5,764 nucleotides of DNA from Flavobacteriales bacterium CG18_big_fil_WC_8_21_14_2_50_32_9 (GTDB lineage: Bacteria > Bacteroidota > Bacteroidia > Flavobacteriales_E > Vicingaceae). Positions 1 through 5,764 of this stretch are shown here, in pieces. The DNA is taken from contig PCUH01000047.1 in assembly GCA_002770955.1 (NCBI GenBank), forward strand, positions 1 to 5,764. Direction: 5' to 3'. The notes beneath the pieces were generated by a model that saw only the letters and a list, made by a program, of their open reading frames with translations, was not told the DNA's origin and did no database searches. Position 1 is the stretch's first letter. Each line of letters begins with the position of its first letter. The position numbers and the translations under genes are program-made.

Positions 1-82
1 CAAGTTATCAACAAGAAATTAACAAAATAAAATCAAAAAAGTTTTTTTATATTATAATTTTTTATTTATCTTAGCCGACTAA

Positions 83-116
83 TTGACAAACATTTTAATA
101 ATTTAGCTTAATAATT
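83..116 (+). promoter_or_regulatory. Possible promoter region of the porP-gldKLMN operon
   Basis: This AT-rich segment lies just upstream of the first gene and is the most likely place for the operon promoter. TTGACA at 83-88 resembles an upstream promoter element. TAATTTAG at 99-106 differs at one base from the Bacteroidota -7 consensus TAnnTTTG, but it sits only 13 bases after the TTG, closer than the usual spacing. TTAATAATT occurs twice, at 95-103 and 108-116. The elements do not form one convincing promoter, so the assignment rests mainly on position. Confidence 0.25.
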
Positions 117-127
117 AAACCAACTAA

Positions 128-138
128 ACAATAATTGT
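128..138. repeat. Short palindrome directly before the porP start codon
   Basis: ACAATAATTGT is a perfect 5-bp inverted repeat around a single central A, ending at the base before the porP ATG. It could be an operator half-site pair or a chance palindrome in AT-rich DNA. No Shine-Dalgarno sequence is present here, so this segment is also the translation initiation region of porP. Confidence 0.3.
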
Positions 139-1101
139 ATGAGAAAAGTATTACTTTCTTTATCCTTAACAGCAATAAGTTCTATAACTTTATTTGCTCA
201 ACAAGATGCTCAATTTACACAAAACATGTTTAATAAACTAGCCATAAATCCTGGCTCAGCTGGACATAATGGTGGTATTTGTGGTACGTTGTTAACTCGT
301 CAGCAATGGACAGGTTTTGAAGGAAACCCTCAAACACATTTATTTAGTGCCGATGCACGTATTAGTAAACATGGTATTGGGCTTACTGTTTTTCAAGATA
401 AATTAGGAATAGAAACATCATTTGTAGCAAAATTAGCTTATGCTTATCATTTACAATTAGGACCAGGTGAATTAGGTATTGGAATTGAAGGTGGAATGTT
501 GAGTAAAAAATTCGGAGATAACTTTATCGCAATAGATGATCCAAACTTAGACCCATCAATTCCTAACGCAGGAACTTCAGCTTCTACTTTCGATTTTGGT
601 GCTGGATTATACTATTCTATAGCTAATAAAATGTATGTTGGTATTTCTACACTTCACATCCCTCAAACTTCCGTTGAAAAAGCAGCAGCAGGAAATTCTG
701 GTGTTGGAGCTCTTAACTTTGAACAATCTCGTCACTACTATATAATGGCAGGATACGATTGGGATATTAATAATGATAAAAAATGGATTTTAAAGCCATC
801 TATTCTTGCAAAAACAGATGCTGCTTCTACTCAATTAGATATTAATGTTCTAATGGAATACAATATGAAGGTATGGGGAGGCGTTACTTATAGAATAGAA
901 GACGCTATTGGAATTATTGTTGGAGCTAATATCGGTGATTTTATTAAATTTCCAGGATTAAAATTAGGTGTAGCTTATGATTTAACAACATCTTCTTTAG
1001 GAGATCACAGTAGTGGTAGTTTTGAATTAATGCTTAGATATTGTACAAGTATTTATAAACAACCAAAAAGAGAAGTTTATCGATCTGTTAGATTTTTATA
1101 A
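139..1101 (+). CDS. porP: PorP/SprF-family type IX secretion outer-membrane protein
   Basis: This 320-residue protein is predicted to be an outer-membrane beta-barrel of the PorP/SprF family, an accessory or core component of the T9SS. A signal peptide covers about residues 1-20 and ends in LFA before QQDAQFTQ. The family signature follows: QDAQFTQNMFN (22-32), the NPGSAG variant of NPAYAG (37-42) and TRQQWTGFEGNP (53-64). The rest alternates polar and hydrophobic residues with repeated Gly and aromatic positions, as in beta-strands, and the C-terminus ends in the typical YRSVRFL. In the family, P. gingivalis PorP belongs to the core translocation apparatus, while Flavobacterium johnsoniae SprF is needed for export of the adhesin SprB. 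Position directly before gldK favours the PorP-like role, but sequence alone does not separate the two. The ATG at 139 is chosen because it gives an intact signal peptide. Only the T-rich bases ATTGT precede it, with no Shine-Dalgarno sequence. Confidence 0.9.
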   Translation: MRKVLLSLSLTAISSITLFAQQDAQFTQNMFNKLAINPGSAGHNGGICGTLLTRQQWTGFEGNPQTHLFSADARISKHGIGLTVFQDKLGIETSFVAKLAYAYHLQLGPGELGIGIEGGMLSKKFGDNFIAIDDPNLDPSIPNAGTSASTFDFGAGLYYSIANKMYVGISTLHIPQTSVEKAAAGNSGVGALNFEQSRHYYIMAGYDWDINNDKKWILKPSILAKTDAASTQLDINVLMEYNMKVWGGVTYRIEDAIGIIVGANIGDFIKFPGLKLGVAYDLTTSSLGDHSSGSFELMLRYCTSIYKQPKREVYRSVRFL

Positions 1102-1142
1102 TAAAACTGTAACCATTTTTTAAAACTCACGTTTAAGGCAAC

Positions 1143-1177
1143 TCGTCTTCAAAACTAAAACAATAAATTGAAGATGA
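1143..1177 (+). repeat. Inverted repeat (hairpin 1) in the gldK leader
   Basis: TCGTCTTCAA (1143-1152) pairs with TTGAAGATGA (1168-1177) over 10 consecutive positions, with one G-U wobble in RNA. The loop is a 15-base A-rich segment. There is no downstream T-run, so it is not a typical terminator. Confidence 0.6.
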
Positions 1178-1183
1178 ATAGTA

Positions 1184-1207
1184 ACCACTTTTTATAAAAT
1201 AAGTGGT
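1184..1207 (+). repeat. Inverted repeat (hairpin 2) just upstream of the gldK ribosome binding site
   Basis: ACCACTT (1184-1190) pairs perfectly with AAGTGGT (1201-1207). Three inner T-A pairs (1191-1193 with 1197-1199) can extend the stem past one bulged T. The hairpin ends 11 bases before the extended Shine-Dalgarno sequence and is followed by a purine-rich run instead of a T-tract, which points to an RNA-level role rather than termination. Confidence 0.6.
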
Positions 1208-1218
1208 AAAAGAAAAAG

Positions 1219-1227
1219 AAAGGAGGT
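1219..1227 (+). promoter_or_regulatory. Strong Shine-Dalgarno sequence of gldK
   Basis: AAAGGAGGT contains the full AGGAGG core at 1221-1226, 5 bases before the gldK ATG. This fixes the start at 1232. Such a strong site is unusual in Bacteroidota, where the 16S anti-Shine-Dalgarno tail is normally sequestered on the ribosome. porP, gldL and gldM in this window have no comparable site. Confidence 0.85.
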
Positions 1228-1231
1228 AACA

Positions 1232-2545
1232 ATGAAAAAAATAGTAATATTAATGACTATAGTCATTCTTTATGCATGTAGTAAAGGTAATGGCGAACTA
1301 ATTGGTGTTCAAGGTAGAGAGGAATGGTATCAACCAGACCCTTTCGGAATGTTGTTTATCCCTATGGGTAGCTACAACATGGGACCATCAGACCAAGATG
1401 TTCCTTATGCTCTTACCGCTCAAACCAGAACGGTTTCTGTGCAAGCATTCTATATTGATCAAACAGAAATTTCAAACAATGAATACCGTCAGTTTGTATA
1501 TCATGTAAGAGATTCTATTTTCCGTAAAATTTTAGCGGATGACAATGAAGAGCTTTTAATCACCACAAATGAATTTGAAGAAGAATATGATGAGCCAATT
1601 CTTGATTGGTATGCTAAAGTTAGGTGGAATGAGCCAGAAGTAAGAGAAGCTTTAGAACCTATGTATTATAACCCTGCAGAGCGTTATATGAACAGAAGGG
1701 AAGTAGATACTCGTAAATTAAACTACACCTATTATTGGATAGATTTTAGAAGTGCCGCAAAACGTTCTAGTAGAGATGCACTTAATGGTCCAGAAGGAGC
1801 TAGACATGCTTTTTCTTTAGACAGAAGTAAATTTATTATGCGAGATGTAATAAATGTATATCCTGACACATTAGCTTGGATTCACGATTTCACATATTCA
1901 TTCAACGAGCCAATGACTCAAAATTATTTTTGGCATCCTGCTTATGATGACTATCCTGTTGTGGGAGTTTCTTGGAAACAAGCAACAGCCTTCAGTATCT
2001 GGAGAACAAGACTATTACATGCTTTCTTATCGGAGTTAGGTTCTCCTCCTGTAAATGATTTTAGATTACCAACAGAATCAGAGTGGGAGTATGCTGCTCG
2101 TGGAGGCTTAGATTTAAGTCCTTATCCTTGGGGTGGTCCTTACATCAGAAATGCTAGAGGTTGCTTTTTAGGTAACTTTAAACCAATGAGAGGTAACTAT
2201 ATTGATGATGGAGGTTTCCACACAGTAAAAATAAATTCTTATAACCCTAATGATTTTGGATTATATTGTATGGCTGGTAATGTTGCAGAATGGACAAGTA
2301 ACGCATTTGATGAATCTGCTTATAATTTTGCACATGATTTAAATCCTGATTATTTATACGATGCAAAAGATGAAGAGCCTGAAGTGTTGAAACGAAAAGT
2401 GATTAGAGGAGGTTCATGGAAAGATATAGGATATTATTTACAAACAGGAACAAGAACTTATGAATATCAAGATACAGCTAAATCATATATTGGATTTAGA
2501 TGTGTGATGACATACTTAGGAAGAGCAAAAGATGATAACTTATAA
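1232..2545 (+). CDS. gldK: GldK/PorK, lipoprotein ring component of T9SS and gliding machinery
   Basis: GldK (PorK in P. gingivalis) is an outer-membrane lipoprotein that forms, with GldN, the large periplasmic ring of the T9SS. The 437-residue product has a short lipoprotein signal with lipobox LYAC, giving lipidated Cys16. The body is a formylglycine-generating-enzyme (FGE-sulfatase) fold: FIPMGSYNMG (42-51), YIDQTEISNNEYRQF (74-88), YPVVGVSW (241-248), RLPTESEWEYAARGG (278-292), GLYCMAGNVAEW (343-354), RGGSW (392-396) and GFRC (421-424). An insertion of roughly residues 95-200, rich in charged and aromatic residues, splits the fold as in other GldK proteins. The C-terminal cysteine pair used by active FGE is not visible between RGGSW and GFRC, so the protein is probably structural and not an enzyme. 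The start is set by the upstream AGGAGG. gldL follows after 58 bp without a visible terminator, consistent with co-transcription. Confidence 0.96.
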   Translation: MKKIVILMTIVILYACSKGNGELIGVQGREEWYQPDPFGMLFIPMGSYNMGPSDQDVPYALTAQTRTVSVQAFYIDQTEISNNEYRQFVYHVRDSIFRKILADDNEELLITTNEFEEEYDEPILDWYAKVRWNEPEVREALEPMYYNPAERYMNRREVDTRKLNYTYYWIDFRSAAKRSSRDALNGPEGARHAFSLDRSKFIMRDVINVYPDTLAWIHDFTYSFNEPMTQNYFWHPAYDDYPVVGVSWKQATAFSIWRTRLLHAFLSELGSPPVNDFRLPTESEWEYAARGGLDLSPYPWGGPYIRNARGCFLGNFKPMRGNYIDDGGFHTVKINSYNPNDFGLYCMAGNVAEWTSNAFDESAYNFAHDLNPDYLYDAKDEEPEVLKRKVIRGGSWKDIGYYLQTGTRTYEYQDTAKSYIGFRCVMTYLGRAKDDNL

Positions 2546-2603
2546 TCAAAATAATTAATTAAAAACCTATCTAAAATTGTATTAACTTTTAAAACTAAAA
2601 ACT

Positions 2604-3392
2604 ATGGGAATTGTTGAATATTTATTTGAAACAAAAAAAGGTAAAACCGTTATGGGATTACTTTATGGACTTGGTGCCGCGGTTGTTATTGTTGGGGCAT
2701 TATTTAAAATCATGCACTGGCCTGGGGCAGGACCAATGCTTGTTGTGGGATTAAGTACCGAAGCATTGATTTTTGCTGTATCAGCCTTTGAGCCGCAACA
2801 TTTACCTTTGGATTGGACGTTGGCTTATCCAGAATTAGCTGGAATGGATGATGAAGATGGTCATGGAAAAAGAGGAAATGCTGTTGAGCAATTAGATACT
2901 ATGTTGGAAGAAGCTAAAATAGGTCCAGAATTAATTGAAAGTTTAGGACAAGGTTTGAGAAGTTTAAGCACCAATGCAAATAAATTATCAGAAATATCAG
3001 ATGCTTCAGTTGCAACAGCAGAATATACTTCTAGTTTACAAAATGCATCTTCTAAAGTAACTACACTTGCTGGTTCTTATGAAGAAGCGTCACAAGCATT
3101 AACAGGATTAACAAGTGCTGCTGAATCTGGTGCTGCTACAGGCGATAATTTAAAAAGAATGGCATCTACCTTAGAAGCTTTAAACGCATCTTACGAATCT
3201 CAATTAAACGGTTCTCAACAACAAGCTGAAACGATGAAAGCAATGTATGCTGGAATAACTGCTTTGATGACAAATCTTTCCGATTCGGTTGAAGATACTA
3301 AACGATATAAAGAAAACATTGCTGAATTATCTACTAACTTATCTGCTCTAAATAATGTTTATGGCAATATGTTAACAGCCATGAAATCGTAA
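2604..3392 (+). CDS. gldL: GldL/PorL, inner-membrane stator-like subunit of the T9SS motor
   Basis: GldL pairs with GldM in the cytoplasmic membrane. In the known structure five GldL helix pairs surround two GldM helices, and the complex uses the proton-motive force. This 262-residue protein has two membrane segments, about residues 16-36 and 43-62, joined by the short turn MHWPGAGPM. Polar residues important in F. johnsoniae GldL appear to be kept: Tyr21, Lys35, His38, Glu53 and Glu63 match Tyr13, Lys27, His30, Glu49 and Glu59 there. The family stretch TEALIFAVSAFEP (52-64) and then YPELAG (75-80) follow. From about residue 95 the protein is a cytoplasmic helical domain rich in Ala, Ser, Leu and Glu, likely coiled coil. 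The ATG at 2604 has an A-rich leader without a Shine-Dalgarno sequence, typical of Bacteroidota. A later Met17 would leave almost nothing before Tyr21 and is less likely. Confidence 0.96.
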   Translation: MGIVEYLFETKKGKTVMGLLYGLGAAVVIVGALFKIMHWPGAGPMLVVGLSTEALIFAVSAFEPQHLPLDWTLAYPELAGMDDEDGHGKRGNAVEQLDTMLEEAKIGPELIESLGQGLRSLSTNANKLSEISDASVATAEYTSSLQNASSKVTTLAGSYEEASQALTGLTSAAESGAATGDNLKRMASTLEALNASYESQLNGSQQQAETMKAMYAGITALMTNLSDSVEDTKRYKENIAELSTNLSALNNVYGNMLTAMKS

Positions 3393-3434
3393 CTAATTAT
3401 TTTTTGTTTAACTAATTTTTAAAATTATAAAATT
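3393..3434 (+). promoter_or_regulatory. SD-less initiation region of gldM
   Basis: The 42-bp gldL-gldM gap is almost all A and T. Its end and the first bases of gldM form a perfect tandem repeat of AAAATTAT (3421-3428 and 3429-3436), the second copy supplying the AT of the ATG. A residues fall at -3 to -6 and around -12 and -13, the positions that favour initiation in Flavobacterium. No Shine-Dalgarno sequence, promoter or terminator is convincing here. Confidence 0.5.
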
Positions 3435-5099
3435 ATGAGTGGAGGAGATTTACCCCCAAGGCAGAAGATGATAGGTATGATGTACCTTGTGTTAACAGCC
3501 TTATTAGCAATGAACGTTTCTAAAGATATTTTGGATGCCTTTATAGTAGTCAATACTGGTATTGAAAATTCAACAGAATCATTTGCCGATAAAACCGGAA
3601 TTTACTATACAGCTTTTGCTAGTGCAGCACAAGACGACCCTGTGAAATCGGGTCCTTATAGAGACAAAGCAAATATAGTAAAGAAAATGTCTGATGATTT
3701 ATATCAACACATTGCGGATTTAAAAAAACATCTTATTCAAGAAACAGATAAACTTCCCGAAGGAGCTGACGATAGTTTATTTCATATTAAAAATGTTCAA
3801 AGTAAAGACAACTATGATATTCCTACTCAGAAAATGGGTTTAGCTGATCCTGCTTCTCCAAAAGATGGAGAATGGTCTGCTGTTGATTTACGAAAAAGAA
3901 TGAACACCTATCAAAATGGATTATTAGATTTGTTTAAAGATAACAAAGAGGCATTAGCTATTATGAAGCAAACTTTAGCTGTTTTAGAAACCCCAGATCC
4001 AAAAAAAGGTGATGATAAAAATTGGGAATCGATGAATTTTTATCATGTGCCTTTAGCTGCTGTGGTAACTATCTTGTCTAAATTTCAATCGGATGTTAGA
4101 AGTGCAGAAGCAGAAGCTGTTGCAAAACTTTATGAAAATATTGACGCAGGTTCTGTTTCATTTAGTAAAGTAGATGGTTTTGCATTCGCAAAAAAAGCAT
4201 TTTTAAATGAAACAGATTCTTTTAGTGCTCAAATATTTACAGCAGCTTATGACGACACACAAAATCCAGAAATTTTTATAGGTAAAGTAGATAGTGCAGC
4301 GTGGAAAAACGGAGAAGTGGATGAAACTAAAATTATGAAAGGTTCTAAAGGAAATTCTTGGGAAGATTTTAAAAACGGAGGTTGGTATCAATTAAAAAAT
4401 GTTGATGCAGGAAAAGGATACTTAAAGGTTAAAGAATCTATTGGTGTTCATCAATGGGGTGGTATAATCAAAGTAAAAACTAAAAAAGGACCAAAAATAT
4501 ATCCTTTTGACCATAGTTTTGAAGTTGGAAAACCGTCAACAACTGTAGCGGCAGAGAAAATGAATGTGTTTTACATTGGAGTAGATAACCCTGTTTCCGT
4601 TTCAGCTCCTATGCCTAACTTCACCGCTTCAGGTCCAGGATTATCTAAAACATCCAAAGGGTATAACATGCGACCTCCTGCTTCTGCTAAAACGGTTACT
4701 ATTGTGGTAACAGGAACAGATGACAATGGAAATAAGGTAAATCTAGGAAAATCAGAGTTTAGGGTAAAGAGAATACCAGATCCTGTTTCTTCAATAGTAG
4801 GTAAATCAGGTTCGTTTTCTATTCAGAAAAATGCTTTGGGTGGAGCATCTACTGTTCAAGCTAAAATGGATAATTTTGATTTTGAAGTAAATGTTAATGT
4901 TTCTGCATTTAAGTTTTCTACCGTAAAATCTGGAATGATTACTGAAGAAAAAGTATCAGGTAATAGACTAAATGATAAATGTAAAAGTTTGATAAATGGG
5001 GCATCAAGAAATCAGAAATTTTATATTGAAGATATCAAAGTGAAAATGCCAGATGGCTCTACTAGAACACTTGCTCCAATTATTGTTCAAGTAATTTAA
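3435..5099 (+). CDS. gldM: GldM/PorM, membrane-anchored periplasmic shaft of the T9SS motor
   Basis: GldM links the GldL motor to the GldK-GldN ring. The 554-residue product starts with MSGGDLPPRQK, followed by one transmembrane helix at about residues 12-28. Arg9, just before the helix, matches the conserved Arg9 of F. johnsoniae GldM that is needed for motor function. By family knowledge the periplasmic part forms four domains. Approximate limits here are D1 37-225 (mainly helical), D2 226-340, D3 341-447 and D4 448-554. Clear signatures are QWGGIIKVKTKKGPKIYPF (340-358), EKMNVFYIGVDNPVSVSAP (374-392) and FRVKRIPDP (442-450). The D4 end contacts GldK/GldN in known systems. The protein is somewhat longer than the roughly 510-520 residues usual for F. 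johnsoniae GldM and P. gingivalis PorM. The extra length may lie partly in D1, around 107-150, but this needs an alignment. gldN follows after 21 bp. Confidence 0.97.
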   Translation: MSGGDLPPRQKMIGMMYLVLTALLAMNVSKDILDAFIVVNTGIENSTESFADKTGIYYTAFASAAQDDPVKSGPYRDKANIVKKMSDDLYQHIADLKKHLIQETDKLPEGADDSLFHIKNVQSKDNYDIPTQKMGLADPASPKDGEWSAVDLRKRMNTYQNGLLDLFKDNKEALAIMKQTLAVLETPDPKKGDDKNWESMNFYHVPLAAVVTILSKFQSDVRSAEAEAVAKLYENIDAGSVSFSKVDGFAFAKKAFLNETDSFSAQIFTAAYDDTQNPEIFIGKVDSAAWKNGEVDETKIMKGSKGNSWEDFKNGGWYQLKNVDAGKGYLKVKESIGVHQWGGIIKVKTKKGPKIYPFDHSFEVGKPSTTVAAEKMNVFYIGVDNPVSVSAPMPNFTASGPGLSKTSKGYNMRPPASAKTVTIVVTGTDDNGNKVNLGKSEFRVKRIPDPVSSIVGKSGSFSIQKNALGGASTVQAKMDNFDFEVNVNVSAFKFSTVKSGMITEEKVSGNRLNDKCKSLINGASRNQKFYIEDIKVKMPDGSTRTLAPIIVQVI

Positions 5100-5106
5100 T
5101 TAACAC

Positions 5107-5115
5107 AAAGGAGGT
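5107..5115 (+). promoter_or_regulatory. Strong Shine-Dalgarno sequence of gldN
   Basis: AAAGGAGGT, with AGGAGG at 5109-5114, lies 6 bases before the gldN ATG. It is the same nine-base string as the one before gldK and fills much of the 21-bp gldM-gldN spacer. It fixes the gldN start at 5121. Confidence 0.85.
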
Positions 5116-5120
5116 TTAAA

Positions 5121-5764
5121 ATGAAATCTATTAGTTTATCGACAGTATTATTAGCATTAGCTATCTGTTTTTTCTCAGGAAATGTTTTTTCTCAGGATTT
5201 AAAAGTGTTGGATAAACCTTGGGTTAAAGAAAATACGCCTACTCGAAGAGTAGTTCCCTATACCCATGTGCGAGAACAAGATGTTATGTGGCATAGAAGA
5301 ATATGGAGAGAAATAGATTTGAGAGAAAAAATCAATCATCCATTGTATTATCCTATTACAAAAATAAATGATAGAAAATCATTGTTTGATGTTATGAAGG
5401 ATGCTATTATGGAAGGAACTATCACAGCATTTGATGAGGCCGATGATGAATTCACTGTTCAACTAACCATTTCTCAGGCTATTGCTAAAATGGGAGATAG
5501 TACAGAAATATTTGTGGAAAATGAATTCGCAGAGTTAGTACCTACGCTAACTTACAAAGAAACAGCAAGTATAGATGTTATTAAATATCAAATCAAAGAA
5601 GATTGGTTTTTTGATAGAGAGCGTTCTATTATGGATGTACGTATTATGGGCATTTCTCCTATTGTATCTGTTTTAGACGAAAATGGTGATTTTAAAGGAT
5701 TAAAACGATTGTTTTGGGTTTATTTTCCTGAAGCTCGTTATGTTTTTGCAAATTATGATGTGTT
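5121..5764 (+). CDS. gldN: GldN/PorN, periplasmic ring protein of T9SS (5' part, cut by window end)
   Basis: GldN (PorN) assembles with the lipoprotein GldK into the periplasmic ring and contacts the GldM tip. An open frame of 214 codons runs from the ATG at 5121 to the end of the window without a stop, so the gene is 3'-truncated by the window and not broken. About residues 1-24 form a signal peptide ending VFS before QDLKVLDKPW. Conserved GldN stretches are DVMWHRRIWREIDLREK (54-70), INHPLYYP (71-78), YQIKEDWFFDRERSIMDVRI (156-175) and LFWVYFPEARYVFANYDV (197-214). Family members are about 300-360 residues long, so roughly a third remains outside. The Cys at residue 16 is preceded by Ile and does not make a good lipobox, so cleavage by signal peptidase I is more likely. 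Identity rests on both these motifs and the position after gldM. Confidence 0.95.
   Translation, partial: MKSISLSTVLLALAICFFSGNVFSQDLKVLDKPWVKENTPTRRVVPYTHVREQDVMWHRRIWREIDLREKINHPLYYPITKINDRKSLFDVMKDAIMEGTITAFDEADDEFTVQLTISQAIAKMGDSTEIFVENEFAELVPTLTYKETASIDVIKYQIKEDWFFDRERSIMDVRIMGISPIVSVLDENGDFKGLKRLFWVYFPEARYVFANYDV

Larger units (their letters stand above)
1112..1227 (+). promoter_or_regulatory. Structured leader between porP and gldK
   Basis: The 130-bp porP-gldK gap is the longest spacer inside the locus and contains several ordered elements: ACCATTT at 1112-1118, a 10-bp stem at 1143-1177, a second stem at 1184-1207 and a strong Shine-Dalgarno sequence at 1219-1227. Neither stem is followed by a T-tract, so they do not look like intrinsic terminators. 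Possible roles are an mRNA processing or stability element that sets the porP to gldK ratio, or translational control of gldK. I found no good TAnnTTTG promoter in the gap, though a weak internal promoter cannot be excluded. Confidence 0.45.

Noticed and set aside
35..48. A6-G-T7 inverted repeat as an intrinsic terminator of an upstream gene
   Set aside because: The stem would be only A-T pairs with no GC-rich part and almost no loop, and no upstream gene is visible in the window to support it.
53..62. TATAAT-like and TAATTTTT strings as a promoter -10 or -7 element
   Set aside because: Such strings are expected by chance in this very AT-rich stretch, and no matching upstream TTTG element stands at the usual distance.
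1403..1450. GldK as a working sulfatase-activating enzyme
   Set aside because: Gene context and the missing catalytic cysteine pair point to the structural ring protein, which shares only the fold.
1302..1508. Short + strand open frame of 68 codons
   Set aside because: It lies entirely inside gldK in another frame, and the gldK frame has a convincing conserved product.
2652..2654. Alternative gldL start at Met17
   Set aside because: It would remove nearly all residues before the first helix. The ATG at 2604 has an A-rich leader typical of the phylum and gives a family-like N-terminus.
3397..3406. TATTTTTTG before gldM as a Bacteroidota -7 promoter box
   Set aside because: The spacing between TA and TTTG is one base too long, no upstream element pairs with it, and the 42-bp gap suits co-transcription.
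3371..3500. GTTAACAGCC occurring at 3371-3380 and 3491-3500 as a repeat element
   Set aside because: Both copies encode a Leu-Thr-Ala stretch in separate conserved proteins, so a chance codon match explains them.
4203..4391. Reverse-strand open frame of 62 codons
   Set aside because: It is antisense to the conserved gldM coding sequence, and its product is low-complexity with no recognisable motif.
5166..5168. Cys16 of GldN as a lipoprotein cleavage site
   Set aside because: The preceding residues are LAI, and Ile at -1 does not fit a lipobox. A signal peptidase I site after VFS fits better.

Overview
The window is an AT-rich stretch of a Bacteroidota chromosome. It carries most of one locus for the type IX secretion system (T9SS) and gliding motility. 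The organism looks like a Flavobacteriales or related lineage. Reasons: the protein families occur only in Bacteroidota, GldL and GldM resemble gliding flavobacterial versions at their key motifs, all four complete genes stop with TAA, and three of five starts have A/T-rich leaders without a Shine-Dalgarno sequence. Genus cannot be fixed from the sequence alone.

Layout, all on the + strand: an AT-rich upstream region (1-138); a PorP/SprF-family outer-membrane protein (139-1101); a 130-bp spacer holding two hairpins and a strong Shine-Dalgarno sequence; gldK (1232-2545); gldL (2604-3392); gldM (3435-5099); and the first 214 codons of gldN (from 5121), cut by the window end. Spacers after gldK shrink from 58 to 42 to 21 bp, as expected for one operon. 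No gene-free stretch exceeds 300 bases. I see no RNA genes, mobile elements, CRISPR arrays or reverse-strand genes.

How the genes work together, from knowledge of the family: GldL and GldM form the inner-membrane motor that uses the proton-motive force. The long periplasmic part of GldM reaches towards the GldK-GldN ring beneath the outer membrane. The ring couples the motor to the outer-membrane translocon and, in gliders, to adhesin movement. The PorP/SprF protein is an outer-membrane partner of this system. The order porP-K-L-M-N matches the Porphyromonas gingivalis por operon.

The system itself is known, and I found no undescribed system. The most unusual signals are regulatory. gldK and gldN, the two ring genes, have near-perfect AGGAGG Shine-Dalgarno sequences, while porP and the two motor genes have none. 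This occurs in a phylum whose ribosomes largely ignore such sequences. In addition, the gldK leader contains two inverted repeats and a duplicated segment that could form mutually exclusive RNA structures around the ribosome binding site.
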